A model generated the notes under the pieces. The model made no database searches. It was not told where the DNA came from and was given only the letters and a program-made list of their open reading frames with translations. The translations under genes were made by a program, and so were the position numbers. Below, one piece after another: positions 46,018-57,105 of a DNA stretch of 64,000 bases (within the stretch, counting starts at the first letter, position 1; every line of letters begins with the position of its first letter). The DNA is from Dendrolimus kikuchii (lineage: Eukaryota; Arthropoda; Insecta; Lepidoptera; Lasiocampidae): positions 2,639,001-2,703,000 of the forward strand of contig CM034411.1 in assembly GCA_019925095.2 (NCBI GenBank), read 5' to 3'.

Positions 46018-47176
46018 AGAGGCCTATTCACTATCCTATAGGGAAGTTCCCTATGCAGGACTGCGAAACAGGTAGTTGGTCACACGCTCTCCTGGTCATC
46101 AGTAGTTACTCCTTCGCTTCTCACTCGAATCTGTGTTCTTGTAATTACGTTTATTATATTACAATTTATTTAATATAAAAAAAAAACTATTTAATATTGA
46201 AATTTTTTAACTTGAGAAAAACTTAGGTTATTACTTAAATTTTATGTACATTAATATGATAATGTAAGGAAAGGTATTTATTATTAAAATCTTTTATGGA
46301 TTATAAAATATATTTTATTCTTAGTTACAATTGTTGAATATGTACATTAGAAGAAGTACGGCTAGCGCTGTGGGTTAGGGTGAGAGAGGAGGAGCCTGCT
46401 TACCGCTGCCGTATGCGGGAGAGAAAGGGAAGCCAGACAGACTGGCGCCGTAACGCGTTTCGTAACGAAGCGGTTTACCCTCCCATAAGAAGTTATCACT
46501 TCAATAAGGATTGCATTTTTCTTAAACATAAAAATAAAAAAATTGGTTCGGTTGAAATGTAGTTGCGCTTTTAATATCATCCTTATAAAATATATTAATG
46601 CAGATGAATATAAAACTTATTTGAGAATGAACGAAGACTAATAAAACAAGTTTAATAAAATGGCGGAATGTAGTACGGCATTGGAATTCTCGCCCCTGCT
46701 TGCAATACAGCGGCCTACCACGCAAAACGCCAAGTGAGCAGAGCTTACAGGCCTCATGCAGGACTCAAGAGGCATACTGCTCGATATTGCCGTATCCGTG
46801 TCCATATCCGTGCAGGAACGGAGAAAGAATACAATTTCCTGCGTCCGAGCGGCCTGTCGTAAGAGGCGACTTAACAACCCACAGCCAGGTGACAGGGCAT
46901 TTGCCCGACTGGACGGCTACCACCCCTGGTCTAAAGTATGTCGCCATAACAACCTTGAGTTGTGTTCCGGCATTAGTGACCAGGTTCCAGTTTCCCTTAA
47001 GAGAGCAGCAGCGAATTTGTAGCAACTTTGGTGTTGCAAATGTCCATAGGCGATGGTAACCGCTTTCCATCAAGTGGGCCGTCTGCCTGTCTGCTGATCT
47101 CCTGCAATAAAAAAAAACAATCCTGAATTACGAGGCTAACGGCTAGGACTGCCGCGCATGATAGTGAATGGGCCCT
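46018..47176. mobile_element. 1.16-kb TIR element with TTA target duplication
   Basis: Ends AGAGGCCTATTCACTATC and (inverse) AGGGCCCATTCACTATC with TTA on both sides (46015-46017, 47177-47179). It contains a GC-rich block (GTAACGCGTTTCGTAACGAA, 46451-46470) and a nested Rep-S copy. No transposase frame was found. Confidence 0.7.
46805..47117 (+). mobile_element. Rep-S nested in a TIR element
   Basis: Full length, ATCCGTGCAGGAACGGAG to CTCCTGCAATAAAAAAAA, inside the 46018-47176 element. Confidence 0.87.
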
Positions 47177-47911
47177 TTATTATCGGCCTACAAACAAACT
47201 TAAACCAAATAATTTATCAGATTTTCGTTCTACACACTACATGATTTATATTTAATGATATCATCATACCGTGTGAATGTGTTATAAATATTAATGAAAC
47301 ATTTCCGTTTCCGTGTCATTGTTTTTAGATTATTTTGAAATTACTATTGAGATTATTCTTGTGTTTATTTTATACTTTTTATAGAAAATGTTAGTTTTTA
47401 ATATGGAGGGTAGTAAGGAGTATCATCTCTGTGTATAAAACAGTGTCCATCACAACGCGTATAATAAGAGTAGCGCTGCGGTAGCGTAGGATCAATTTTA
47501 AAGGAAGTGCCATAAGTAATTAGAGTGAGATAGAACAATAAACAAGGACAGAAAGAGTTCCCCTTTCTTTTTTATTATTAAAATTCATAATAATTAAATA
47601 ATTATACATGTTTTCTCCCAACAATATATTTACTAAATTATTTAGGCTACGTAAATACTTGAGGTTGTCAACACCGGCATTTTATTCATATTATGGCACT
47701 TCAACCATTTTTAATACATGTCGTTTTTTTTTCGTACGCCAGCGCTATAGTAGCTGTTTGAATCTTTATTTTCAGCTGCTGATGTCGATATAAGATGGTA
47801 CTTCTTATCTCTACCCTCCATAGTTTTAAATTGTATACAGCATGTTTGAAATTGTGGCCACATTAAACTACCCTCAAAATATTTATAATTTATTATAATA
47901 CGAGTATTAGG

Positions 47912-48121
47912 TTGTTTTAAGAGGTGACAAAACTACCCACAGCCATGTAGTACTAGTAGTGTATTGGCCGCTTGGATGGCCTCCACCCCTGGTCTACAGC
48001 ATGCCGCTGTAAAAACCTTGAATTGTATTGCGGCATTAATAGTCAAGTTCCACTGCCCCTTTGAGGCCAGTAACATATTGGCAGTGCAGTATAGCAAATG
48101 TCAATAAGCGACAGCAAAAAA
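47912..48121 (+). mobile_element. Rep-S, old degenerate copy
   Basis: TTTTAAGAGGTGACAAAACT, CCACCCCTGGTCTACAGCAT and GCAAATGTCAATAAGCGAC are recognisable; the rest is eroded. Confidence 0.7.
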
Positions 48122-48422
48122 ATGCAGAGGAAAAAAATTAGTACATAAAGATGCTGAGCAGAACTTATTTTGCTATCCGTAGTCTTGTTACTATGTACTA
48201 ATACGTAAGTAATAACTTCAATAATTAATATCATTATTTCTGTAAACTATTATTTATTCATTTAACAAAGATTCAAACTTTAAACTATACATTACATTTT
48301 GCTTTTTCTTACTTTTTTAAGTTAAATTGAAATTATGTCATCAATAATTATGAAGTCTAATAAACAACTGTGGTCAACATAATTATATATAAAAAAAGTA
48401 TGAAAGTCGGTTACTATGTGAG

Positions 48423-48426
<4 letters not shown>

Positions 48427-48468
<42 letters not shown>
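48427..48468. repeat. TA microsatellite
   Basis: About 21 TA units next to a nonautonomous element. Confidence 0.95.
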
Positions 48469-48470
<2 letters not shown>

Positions 48471-48655
48471 AGGTTTATAGAAAAAAATCTAGAACGATTC
48501 CAGTGCTTTCTAGCGGTTCCAATTGTAAACCTTAACCATCCAAGGACCCACCCACTCAAACACACACAAAAAAAAACATAAAAATCGATAAAGTCGTTCT
48601 CAAGTTATACGCGCGTACATACATTTCTACGATACATTTTTATTTATATAGATAA
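48466..48655 (-). mobile_element. Diverged member of the same repeat group
   Basis: Starts at a TA run (48427-48468); TCTAGCGGTTCCAATTGTAA and ACCCACCCACTCAAACACAC match 32427-32765. Confidence 0.6.
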
Positions 48656-48659
48656 TTAG

Positions 48660-51190
48660 TCCTGCCGTCCATCTGTAAGTTTTACTCGCGTAAATCTATA
48701 AGTATGAGGTCACACTATGATTTATCAATGCCAGACTCGGCTGTGTATTGGCAATCATAATGGGCGTTTCCCTTTGAAGCTTTCGCGAGCAAACCCTACA
48801 AGCGTATGGTGGAACTTACAAAAAACTAACACAACGTTAACGGATTACGTATGACAAGTTAACTCCAAATATTCAAACATTTTGGAGTGGCTGAGACATT
48901 TGAATATTTTTTTTTAACACACTTGCATAACTATTAGGTACTCAACTCTAATATACGAAAAAAACATCCTACTTTCAGTGAAAACTCAAACTACACGATT
49001 ATTTAAGGTTTTAGAAAATACGCCTTTATTATTTTTATAATTTTTGAAAACTTCCAATTCATATTATAATAATTCTTAAAAATCCTAAAATTTTCGTATG
49101 TGTTTTACCCTTAAAAATGACATTGGATCCTAAATTTGGATATCCAAAGTCATTTTTATCCTTCAATCAATTTTATCAATATAGATTGAGCAGTTTTTTA
49201 GTATCTTTAATGTGGATATAATTGTCACGTGTTGTATGCCATGAAATTAATATATTATAAAAATAATGATTACGTTCAAAGAAAGGTATTTAGTCATACA
49301 TTTTATTTCTTATTATTAATGTATTTAAATGAAGACATCTTATCGTTTCCGTCCATGATTTGTATTAATTTATTTCTCATTTTAAAAATTGAGATTTATT
49401 TTGTAAATAATGTATGTTATTATTATTATTTACTTTTGTAATAAACTCAGTGAAATAATTTTATTATATAATAATAATTATTATTATAATTATGAAGCAG
49501 TATCATACAGTGTAGAGAAACGCCAAAGACTTGAAATATTAATGTCTTTATGCCGCCATCTTGTCTGATGATTTTTTAAATTTTATCAATAAAAATTATT
49601 CTATTTTTTTAGCTAAGGTTCTATTCAAAATCTCTGTAATATATATTAAAAAATGTATATGCTAATATACATGTAAAAACTAGTTTTGAACGTTCGTTAA
49701 TCTCCCTTTATGGAGTGTGAACCGATTTTCATAAAATATTAAAAGAAATCTTCACTAGTGACAAGAGTTTTAAATAATTATATCCTAATATACAAATAAT
49801 CCCACGAAAGTTGAACGGAGATAACCCTTTAAATTAAAAAGTTAAAGCTTTACATATTTTTCAAACAATATAATACCATGTTCGGAAAAATGAAACAACC
49901 TGTATGCAAGAAAGGTATGCGAGAATAATTCGAAAGTGTTCTTAGACATTGTTTAAAGCCATAACATAAATGAAAGGTTTTTATGTTACTCTAATTTTAT
50001 CCACCTGTAAATTGGAGTGTAAGATTAATTATAAGATATTTCCGGAGATAATGGAACTTAAAAATTTAAAAACCTGAATGCTTATACGAGAAAAATTTGT
50101 AACTTTTTTGTGCGTTATTTAAGTCTATGACGTAAATTAAATGTTTATGAAAACCTCGTTTCTTGCATCTATTACTAGTAAACTGAAAGATAAAACTAAT
50201 AATGCCAGTCCGTTTTAAAATAACCAGATATTTTTGGAGTTATAGGAACATGAAACTGCAAGAATTATTATTTAAATTTTCATGGGAGTTTGAACTCAAT
50301 CATTTTGATTTACTTTTTAAACGTTGAGATCGAATATTCTAGATATCTATGCAATTATGATGATACGTACGAGGCTATTCAAGCCTAGAAACATGCAGGC
50401 TAGTTGACATTTTCATATTAGGTCGTGAATATCTTTATTTATTATCCCAGCGTTATATCCCAATTGCATACTAAGTTTTCTACGGAGTCTAAAAATTCAC
50501 AGACAAGATGATGGTATTTATTGAGAGCATTCATAAAGTCAACTAATAGCCCAATAAAAACTTAAAGTAATCGCCACACTCAGAAAACTTAAAAAACAAT
50601 AAAATTACAAATATCAATACATCATATTACCATTCCATAATTTACTCTGGTGTCAGAGTGCCAGTAATTTTTGAAAGTATCTAACTACATGCTAAATAAT
50701 TGCATTATACCTATATGGCACTTAGAAAATTCATATATAAATATTTAATTAAAAACAAAATTATTTTTTTCGTTACTTGCAATTTTATCTATATATTCAA
50801 TGTTTCTGGCATGTTCTAAGTTGTCGCGAGCATTCTCTCATGTCTTTTGAAGCCTTGGCTGTAGTAACTTGCATGGTAATAATGGCAATAATATATATTC
50901 CTGCAAGTGAGCAATAGTTTGCTAACTATTTAACGGCATATGCAAGTAAATTATGGCACGCTGCAGATACATTTGCAAGTAAACTTTGAATGTAATTTGC
51001 TTCCTCATATGCCTATAACTTGAAAGAAGTATACGTGAGCAAGTACCGTACTACAGTCGTCCTGTACAGAACATTTGCTGGTTTTTCCAACAGATTGATT
51101 ATGAAAAACCTTTGAACTGAATTATATAGTACAACCTTCATACACACGAATTTTACAATTAATTACTCAATGTAATTACGTTTATATATC
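48660..51190. other. Intergenic, no feature recognised
   Basis: AT-rich sequence with only short open frames and no repeat family shared with the rest of the window. Confidence 0.5.
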
Positions 51191-51194
51191 TTAT

Positions 51195-51340
51195 GTCCCG
51201 TCCCTATATCTTACTAACCGTTCATTCGCCTTAATATCGGTTAAAATTTGACATAAACTCCATACAAGTCATGTCAAAATTCAACCGATGTTAAGTAAAA
51301 CAAGTGAATGAATCGTAAGATATAAGAACCAAGCATTACT
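51195..51340. mobile_element. Foldback MITE, second copy
   Basis: GTCCCTATATCTTACTAACC, ATCGGTTAAAATTTGACATA and the inverse GTCAAAATTCAACCGATGTT; matches the 17775 element. Confidence 0.6.
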
Positions 51341-51568
51341 CGAGTTAAGGAACGACTGAAGTTAGATATGACAAGTTAGAACAGTTGTAAATTAAACATC
51401 TAAACACACAATTTATTTAAAATTTTATTCAAAAATTTATCTCGAATGAAAAACCAAGGTGCATGCAAGAATGCAAGTATGCAAGATACGTAAGGCATGT
51501 GTAATCCCGCCCTTAGTTTATTGTCATTTCTCAAATAATGACAACTTGCTGTAAGATGGAATCATTAA

Positions 51569-51824
51569 AGGCCCCTACATATAGAACGGTTCGTCATTAC
51601 GATGGATCTAAAGAAAATCGTGACGATCGATCGTGTCGAATTGCCTCTCAACACACGAAACGATTGATCGAAACGACTGGTCGTTGCGATCGTCGTGATA
51701 TTCATGATCGTATTAGTTTTTGTTCCGATCACGATATTGTCTTCGATCAAGTAAATCGATTCGTCCATGTGATCGGTCTGAAATGACGGATCGCAACGAC
51801 GATTCGTTCCGTATATGGGAGCCT
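51569..51824 (+). mobile_element. PIF/Harbinger-like MITE with TAA target duplication
   Basis: Inverted ends AGGCCCCTACATATAGAACG and AGGCTCCCATATACGGAACG, flanked by TAA (51566-51568, 51825-51827). The interior is dense in CGATCG/GATCG steps. Confidence 0.85.
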
Positions 51825-52349
51825 TAAATAATTAGGTTCTGAGTGAGGCAACTAAGTTTAAAATAGCAATTTATCACCAAAGAACGGGCCTTTTTATTGC
51901 GTAATTAAACTATAATAATTATGGTTTTAATTTGATTAAAATTTGTGTTTATTTTATAAATACTTGTTTAACGAGATTCGTATACCTTAATCTTTGTAAT
52001 ATTTATTTCTTAAAAAATATCCTAAATATAGAAAGTATCTAATTTAAATGCAATATTTATACTAAAAGGGTCTTTAATGTATAAAATATTTACTCATTTT
52101 TAGACATTTTTTTTTTGTATTTTACACATAATTTAAATTTATATTTATTGTTTGAAACCTTATTATTTTGGTGTTGCTTTTAATTGTAAAAGCATATCGA
52201 TTTAAGTGATAAAATCTCATGTCATTATTAAAATAATAATAATAGTTAAAAATAACGATAATAATAGAGAAAATGAAATTTTTGTTTATAATTTTTAATA
52301 AGTATATTTGTAAGGTAAACGCACCAGTACGAAATAAAGGCATATGAGT

Positions 52350-52560
52350 TTATAAATATGTATTTTATTTATTAATTGGATTGGGTGGAGGAAGGAGGCA
52401 TGTATAGTCAGCGTCTTATAGAAAGGAGCGGCCTAGATGGTCAAATAGATAAGAACATCGAAAGTGATCATTAGTATCGATACAACCAAGATAGTTTAAT
52501 AGTTCGCATCAGCCTTCTTGGCCAAAAACATCAGTACACCGACAACGCCAAATCCATGAG
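52350..52560 (-). pseudogene. Possible processed remnant with short coding end and poly(A) signal
   Basis: On the minus strand a short frame reads ERTHGFGVVGVLMFLAKKAD and then ANY before TAA. About 150 bp of UTR-like sequence follows, with AATAAATAAA near 52355-52370. The GFGVVGVLMFLAKK stretch looks like the end of a small membrane protein, but I cannot name it. There is no AG acceptor before it, so a 5'-truncated retrocopy is likelier than an exon. Confidence 0.2.
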
Positions 52561-52725
52561 TACGTTCAAGTCATCATTTTTATGTTAACAATAGAAACAA
52601 TGCCCGACCTCATATGATTTGCCTGTATTTTTAAATCAACAAATATAATAACCTTTAATTTTCTCGAAACAAAAGAAAATGGACTTACACCACTTTCAAA
52701 ATAAACGGTCCATATAAAAGAAAGT

Positions 52726-53033
52726 CATGTTAGTTACACTATTTATAACTCAAGAACGGCTATACCGATTTGGCTGAAAATTGGTGGGGAGGTAGCTTAG
52801 AACCAGGAGACGGACATAGGACTTTTTATCCCGCTTGAATCGGTAGGTGGCGTTGAGATCGGGTTCTAGAATCCTCCTAATCACCTGGACCGATTTTGGT
52901 GATTTTGTTTTTGTGTGTTTGAGTGGGTCCCAGATGGTTTAAATCCACAATTGGAACCGGTAGGTGGCGCTGGGATCGGGTCCTAGATTTTTATTTTTTC
53001 AGAGCAGGACAACGTATGCCGGGGCCGCTAGTA
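52726..53033 (+). mobile_element. Related longer nonautonomous element
   Basis: Plus copy of the same two-core element: CGGTAGGTGGCGTTGAGATC and GGTAGGTGGCGCTGGGATCG, ending GGGGCCGCTAGTA at a TA run. Confidence 0.72.
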
Positions 53034-53057
53034 TATATATATATATACATATACATA

Positions 53058-53109
53058 TATACATACATAACTTCACGCCAGTTCCCTTGCGGGGTAGGCA
53101 CGAACAACA
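53058..53109 (-). mobile_element. RTE LINE tail scrap
   Basis: Only the last 50 bp (TAACTTCACGCCAGTTCCCT, then GCGGGGTAGGCACGAACAAC) remain between TA runs. Confidence 0.8.
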
Positions 53110-53138
53110 ATATATATATAGTGGCCTAATACTGAGAG

Positions 53139-53425
53139 ACTAGCGTAATGGCTAGCCCAAGCGTCCCAGACTCAAAGGGCGTGATTTCGATCCTGGTCGG
53201 AACGCATGCACCACTTAGGCAGTTTTCTGACCTAATGTGCATATTGTTACAATTACGTGCTAACAACGGTGAAGGAAAACATCGTGATGCAACCAGCACA
53301 TCGAAACAACCGATGTGTCAAACCTGCTAAGCCTTGGACAAGCGTGGTGGGTATACTGTCCGTTCCCCTATAGTGGGAGGCCCAAGCCCAGCAGTGGGAT
53401 GTTTATGGGCAGTTATTATTAATAC
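53139..53425 (+). mobile_element. tRNA-derived SINE, family A
   Basis: CTAGCGTAATGGCTAGCCCA head, B box mutated to TTTCGATCC, CCCAGCAGTGGGATGTTTAT tail, TTATTATTAAT end. It sits 110 bp downstream of the 570-aa gene's stop. Confidence 0.83.
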
Positions 53426-53535
53426 TGAGAGAAGCCGAATACTTGTGCTATCTTTACAATACACACAAACAGAAGAATTTTATATATGTATAAATATATA
53501 TTCATAAATATTCATAAAAATCTTTTTAAAATTAT

Positions 53536-55248
53536 TCAGTCAATCAGTCGATCGATTAAATCTTCGGCGTCATTATCTTCTCCGCACGATGCTGAACTTG
53601 ATGATGATTCCATAGATACATTATCGACGATTTTCTCTGGTTCACTAAATAAAGAGTAAATTTTAGACTTAATAGCTGAGAAAACACTGCTTGATTCTGG
53701 AACGGTTTCTCGAACAATTATATTTGCTACTTGCTTGGGTGGCTTGTCATGTTTCTTGATAGGTATGTCATAAGGAGAACTCCGATCGTTATAGTCACTA
53801 GGTTTAAGGGCATCTGGCCAATTTTCAGATATTTTCTGACTTATCATAGATACTTTTGAATCTATCTCGCTAACTATACCCTGTAAAGCTTCAGCGGGCT
53901 TGAAAGGATTACTTTCTGTGCCCTTATCAGTTTTCTCACTATTATGACTTTCGATTTTTCTAAAAAAGTTAAAACTTGTTGTCGTTTCAGAGCCTTTATT
54001 CTCGCTAGACTTGGTATTAAAAGTATCAGTCCAACTTGATTTGCTTTTCTTAAAGTTTTCTAAATGTTTAGCGCTCTCTGTCCTTAAAGTTTCTAAATGT
54101 TTAGCACTTTCTGTTTTTATATTTTCTAGGTGTTTAGCACTTTCTGTTTTTATATTTTCTAGGTGTTTAGCACTTTCTGTTTTCATATTTTCTAAGTGCT
54201 TAGCACTTTCTGTTTTTATACTTTCTAAGTGCTTAACGCCATCAGTCTTAAAGCCTTCTATATGTCGGACACTTTCACTCTTGATTACGGTTATCACATC
54301 TTTTGTTGTATCACATACTTTAGTTGCGAAATGTTCCATAGCATTTTTAAGCGTGACTATAGTTTTACCGTGGGAATCAATCACTGTCTTCTCATTTTGT
54401 TCTGTTTTATTACTTGTAGAATTTTCAATTTTTGGTTTCTCTGTTACGTGTATTGGAGATTCCTGTTGAGCCTGCTGTTTGGTGGAATCTACGAGATTTT
54501 CGTCACCAAGATGCTCAGAACTTTTACTACATTTCTTCTTAGACTTTTCAGAACTTGGAGAAGAATGTATCTTCGAAGTAGAATCTTTTTTTGATAGCTT
54601 TTCATCGCTTTTCTTAGAATCCATGCTGAAGGTAGAAGTGTTCGAATTTTTGCAGGAAGTAGCTACGTCTAATTTACTTAGTTCACTTCCGTGTGAACTT
54701 TTACGTGAAATGCTTTTATCGGATTGGCTTTTCTTCTCTTTTATATCCTTTTCTCCTTTGTATATTTCGTAACAAGGTTGATAGTCAGGGAATTCTTCGT
54801 TTGTTGAATCGAGTGCGTCTTGTATTAATATATAATCAGACGGACAATCCGCGGGATAATCTTTTAAATAAGGCTTTATCACTTCTCTGCAATATCGATA
54901 TCTGTTTGATGTACCATCCTCAGTGAAATAATTATTTGGATGTTTATGGATTTCTTCTATAATACCTTCCCTAAAAATAGTGAGAGAGTTAGGCGATTCG
55001 GAATCTTTGAATACTTGTCGCAATTTCTGAATATTTATGGATCCGTTATCGGAACTTTCATTTATTATAGTCGGATTCTCATTTGTTATGTTACTTGAAG
55101 ATGGAGATCTTGGTGTGTTAACAGATTTTATTGATGGCTCAGATTCTTCATCAACAGAAAATTTTACAGTTTGTGTCTCTTTATGCAAATTTTGAAGGAT
55201 AGAATTCGCCGAATCGCATTCATTGAAGCCCAGATTTTCGGGGTTCAT
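53536..55248 (-). CDS. Uncharacterised 570-aa protein with seven 11-residue repeats
   Basis: Longest ORF in the window: intronless, ATG at 55248 (context ATTATGAAC), stop at 53536. I recognise no family. Residues 1-70 are Ser/Asn-rich and probably disordered. Residues 70-165 look more ordered (YFTEDGTSNRYRYCREVIKP, with Cys120, Cys135 and Cys159). Residues 165-290 are Ser/Lys-rich. Residues 324-400 hold seven consecutive 11-mers of the form TESAKHLENIK (first two diverged: SESVRHIEGFK, TDGVKHLESIK). They place hydrophobic A/V and L/I residues regularly, as in 11/3 amphipathic helices of LEA-, synuclein- or perilipin-type proteins. Residues 450-480 (EALQGIVSEIDSKVSMISQK) continue helical; the end is acidic (GEDNDAEDLIDRLID). 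No signal peptide or membrane segment is seen. A role in coating a membrane or lipid surface is a guess. The long open frame, in a region where chance ORFs are below 150 codons, makes it real. Confidence 0.85.
   Translation of the reverse strand: MNPENLGFNECDSANSILQNLHKETQTVKFSVDEESEPSIKSVNTPRSPSSSNITNENPTIINESSDNGSINIQKLRQVFKDSESPNSLTIFREGIIEEIHKHPNNYFTEDGTSNRYRYCREVIKPYLKDYPADCPSDYILIQDALDSTNEEFPDYQPCYEIYKGEKDIKEKKSQSDKSISRKSSHGSELSKLDVATSCKNSNTSTFSMDSKKSDEKLSKKDSTSKIHSSPSSEKSKKKCSKSSEHLGDENLVDSTKQQAQQESPIHVTEKPKIENSTSNKTEQNEKTVIDSHGKTIVTLKNAMEHFATKVCDTTKDVITVIKSESVRHIEGFKTDGVKHLESIKTESAKHLENMKTESAKHLENIKTESAKHLENIKTESAKHLETLRTESAKHLENFKKSKSSWTDTFNTKSSENKGSETTTSFNFFRKIESHNSEKTDKGTESNPFKPAEALQGIVSEIDSKVSMISQKISENWPDALKPSDYNDRSSPYDIPIKKHDKPPKQVANIIVRETVPESSSVFSAIKSKIYSLFSEPEKIVDNVSMESSSSSASCGEDNDAEDLIDRLID
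54049..54279 (-). repeat. Seven 33-bp tandem units inside the 570-aa ORF
   Basis: Exactly 7 x 33 bp, in frame, encoding residues 324-400. The middle three units are almost identical at the DNA level (TTAGCACTTTCTGTTTTTAT on the plus strand recurs), while the outer units have drifted. This points to recent unequal exchange in the centre of an older array. Confidence 0.9.
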
Positions 55249-55254
55249 AATATG

Positions 55255-56100
55255 AATAATCCAGACATTTGGCTTTTTAGGTTTTATCTAGTTACATCAT
55301 TATAATAAAAATTATTTAATTATAATTCTCACGACAATATTAGTTTTGCCATTTTGAAATTTTCAGTTTGATGTGATTGACATCTAAAATTCGCGTTAAA
55401 AAAGTATTTTATTTGAAGATTACGCCTATAAATAAAAAAGATAAGTAAATACTTAAAACATTTTAAAGTAATTATTCTGAGTTAATTATGTAGTACACAC
55501 GGCAAAGAAATTTTTAACCGCCACTTATCTACTTTTCCACAATTTCAGAAATATGATTTACTCAAAGCTTTAGCACGCGTGTACACGCCACCGCCGTATG
55601 CCGTCTTCACGTGCGCTTATAGTATCCATAAACGACAGGTACTTACCATTATCTAGGTGAATTTTTACATAATGATGCTATTCAATCAAATAAAACCTTA
55701 TTCTGATAAACTTATAAGTTTTAGAGAATTATGAACTTTCATTATCTCAAAACATTCATAACTTCGTGTTTGTGTACAAATATGCTAACGATCCTCCACA
55801 AGATCTAAAAAGTAAAACAGACTTTCCATTATGTTATAGTTATACTTATGTTATACATAAAGGCTAGGTAAATTAAAATGTAAATTAAAAACAACATTTA
55901 GATTTAATTTCTAAATTTTAGAATATAATCAGACCGTTAAATAATCTCCTGTTTTTAAGTTTGTGTCTGTTGCAACATTTATATTTCCTTCATATAATAT
56001 TTTCTGTAATTCAAATATCTCTTTAATTGATTGATATTTTCACGTATTCAAGTCATTACAATCTAGATCTTTTACTTCCCCTACGAAAATATCGAACTGT
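55255..56100. promoter_or_regulatory. Upstream region of the 570-aa gene
   Basis: AT-rich, repeat-free 850 bp between the 570-aa start and the small Cys-rich ORF on the same strand; it should hold the former's promoter and the latter's 3' end. A GC-richer patch lies at 55575-55620. No clear TATA or initiator was picked out. Confidence 0.3.
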
Positions 56101-56108
56101 TTCATAAT

Positions 56109-56312
56109 CTATTTAGGTCTAGTTTTACATCTGTCCTTGTCAGTTGACGATGCTCTGGGCTTTGGAGATAGTAAAGCTGGAGTGGGTTCATATTCACATG
56201 GGTCTATTCGATTAGGACAAGCGCGTACCTCCTTCTTTGCTGGACATAGTTTCTTCATGGCTATCGAGTCAGCTGTTCTTGGATGACAATCATCTTTCTT
56301 ATCATTTGGCAT
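56109..56312 (-). CDS. Small Cys-rich protein, 67 aa (uncharacterised)
   Basis: From ATG at 56312 it reads MPNDKKDDCHPRTADSIAMK, then KLCPAKKEVRACPNRIDPCE, then a Pro/Ser/Lys-rich tail ending DRCKTRPK, with stop TAG at 56109. Cysteines follow Cx13Cx8Cx6C and then a late Cys; the protein is basic and has no signal peptide. The frame stays open upstream to an acceptor-like CTCTTTTTAG with the exon edge at 56388, which would add ICITYQKAIRKIGFLLRSIE and a few residues. The true gene may therefore be a 3' exon whose 5' exon was not found; an RTE insertion starts 40 bp beyond. It lies 860 bp upstream of the 570-aa ORF on the same strand. The MPN start and small Cys-rich layout recall the ORF at 63641-63823. 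No function is recognised. Confidence 0.5.
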   Translation of the reverse strand: MPNDKKDDCHPRTADSIAMKKLCPAKKEVRACPNRIDPCEYEPTPALLSPKPRASSTDKDRCKTRPK

Positions 56313-56429
56313 TACTAAAGCTTGTTCTTCAATACTTCTCAAAAGAAAACCTATTTTTCTAATAGCTTTTTGGTATGTGATACAAATTCTAAAAAGAGTC
56401 ACTCTTACTCATGGGTGCTGGTTATTATA

Positions 56430-56865
56430 CATACATACATACATACATAACTTCACGCCAGTTCCCTTGCGGGGTAGGCACGAACAACAGAGGGCCATTT
56501 AGGCTTATATACACACCTCACTTGCCTCTTTGACATTCATAACTCTTGTCATGCAAGCTCGTCTGTTCTTAAGGCTCCTGACATCACCTTCTGCTAGTAC
56601 ACGATCAATTTGATCATGGAAGGTGTGTCGTGGCCTTCCACGACTTCTGCATCCATCCACTTTTGCATTGTATATCTGTTTAGTCATTCTTTCATCATGC
56701 ATTCTTTCCACATGCCCGAACCACCGGAGCATTCCTTTCCTTACCTTCACCCCGACACTCTCTTTCAGACCAACTCTCTTTCTTACTTCGGTATTACGAA
56801 CGCGGTCCGCGAGCGTCACTCCGCAGATTTTGCGCAGTGCTCGCATTTTTGTACCATATGAACAA
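56430..56865 (-). mobile_element. RTE LINE, longest fragment of the young family
   Basis: Reads on the minus strand from MRALRKICGVTLADRVRNTE through VRKGMLRWFGHVERM and RRACMTRVMNVKEASE, with a 2-bp change that breaks the frame near the end. It lies just upstream of the small Cys-rich ORF at 56109. Confidence 0.88.
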
Positions 56866-57105
56866 AATATCACAGAAATCTTAATACGTAAAATATCAAT
56901 GTTTACTATTGCATGCTCGTTGCTGATAAATCAGAAGTTTGTCGTTTTCCATATATTTTTTGTTAACAAAAAGTTTATTTGCTGATTTTGCTATAAAACC
57001 TTTTTGGTGACTGGCTCAAGTTCTTTATGATTATTATTATTGGATTTAGATCCACTTGCATCAAAGACGAGATGAGCGGCGAAGTAGACTTGTGTTATTA
57101 AAATC

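Noticed and set aside
54011..54469. 152-aa plus-strand ORF with LALSVF repeats
   Set aside because: It is the antisense shadow of the 33-bp repeats of the 570-aa gene; its periodicity comes from the sense strand.
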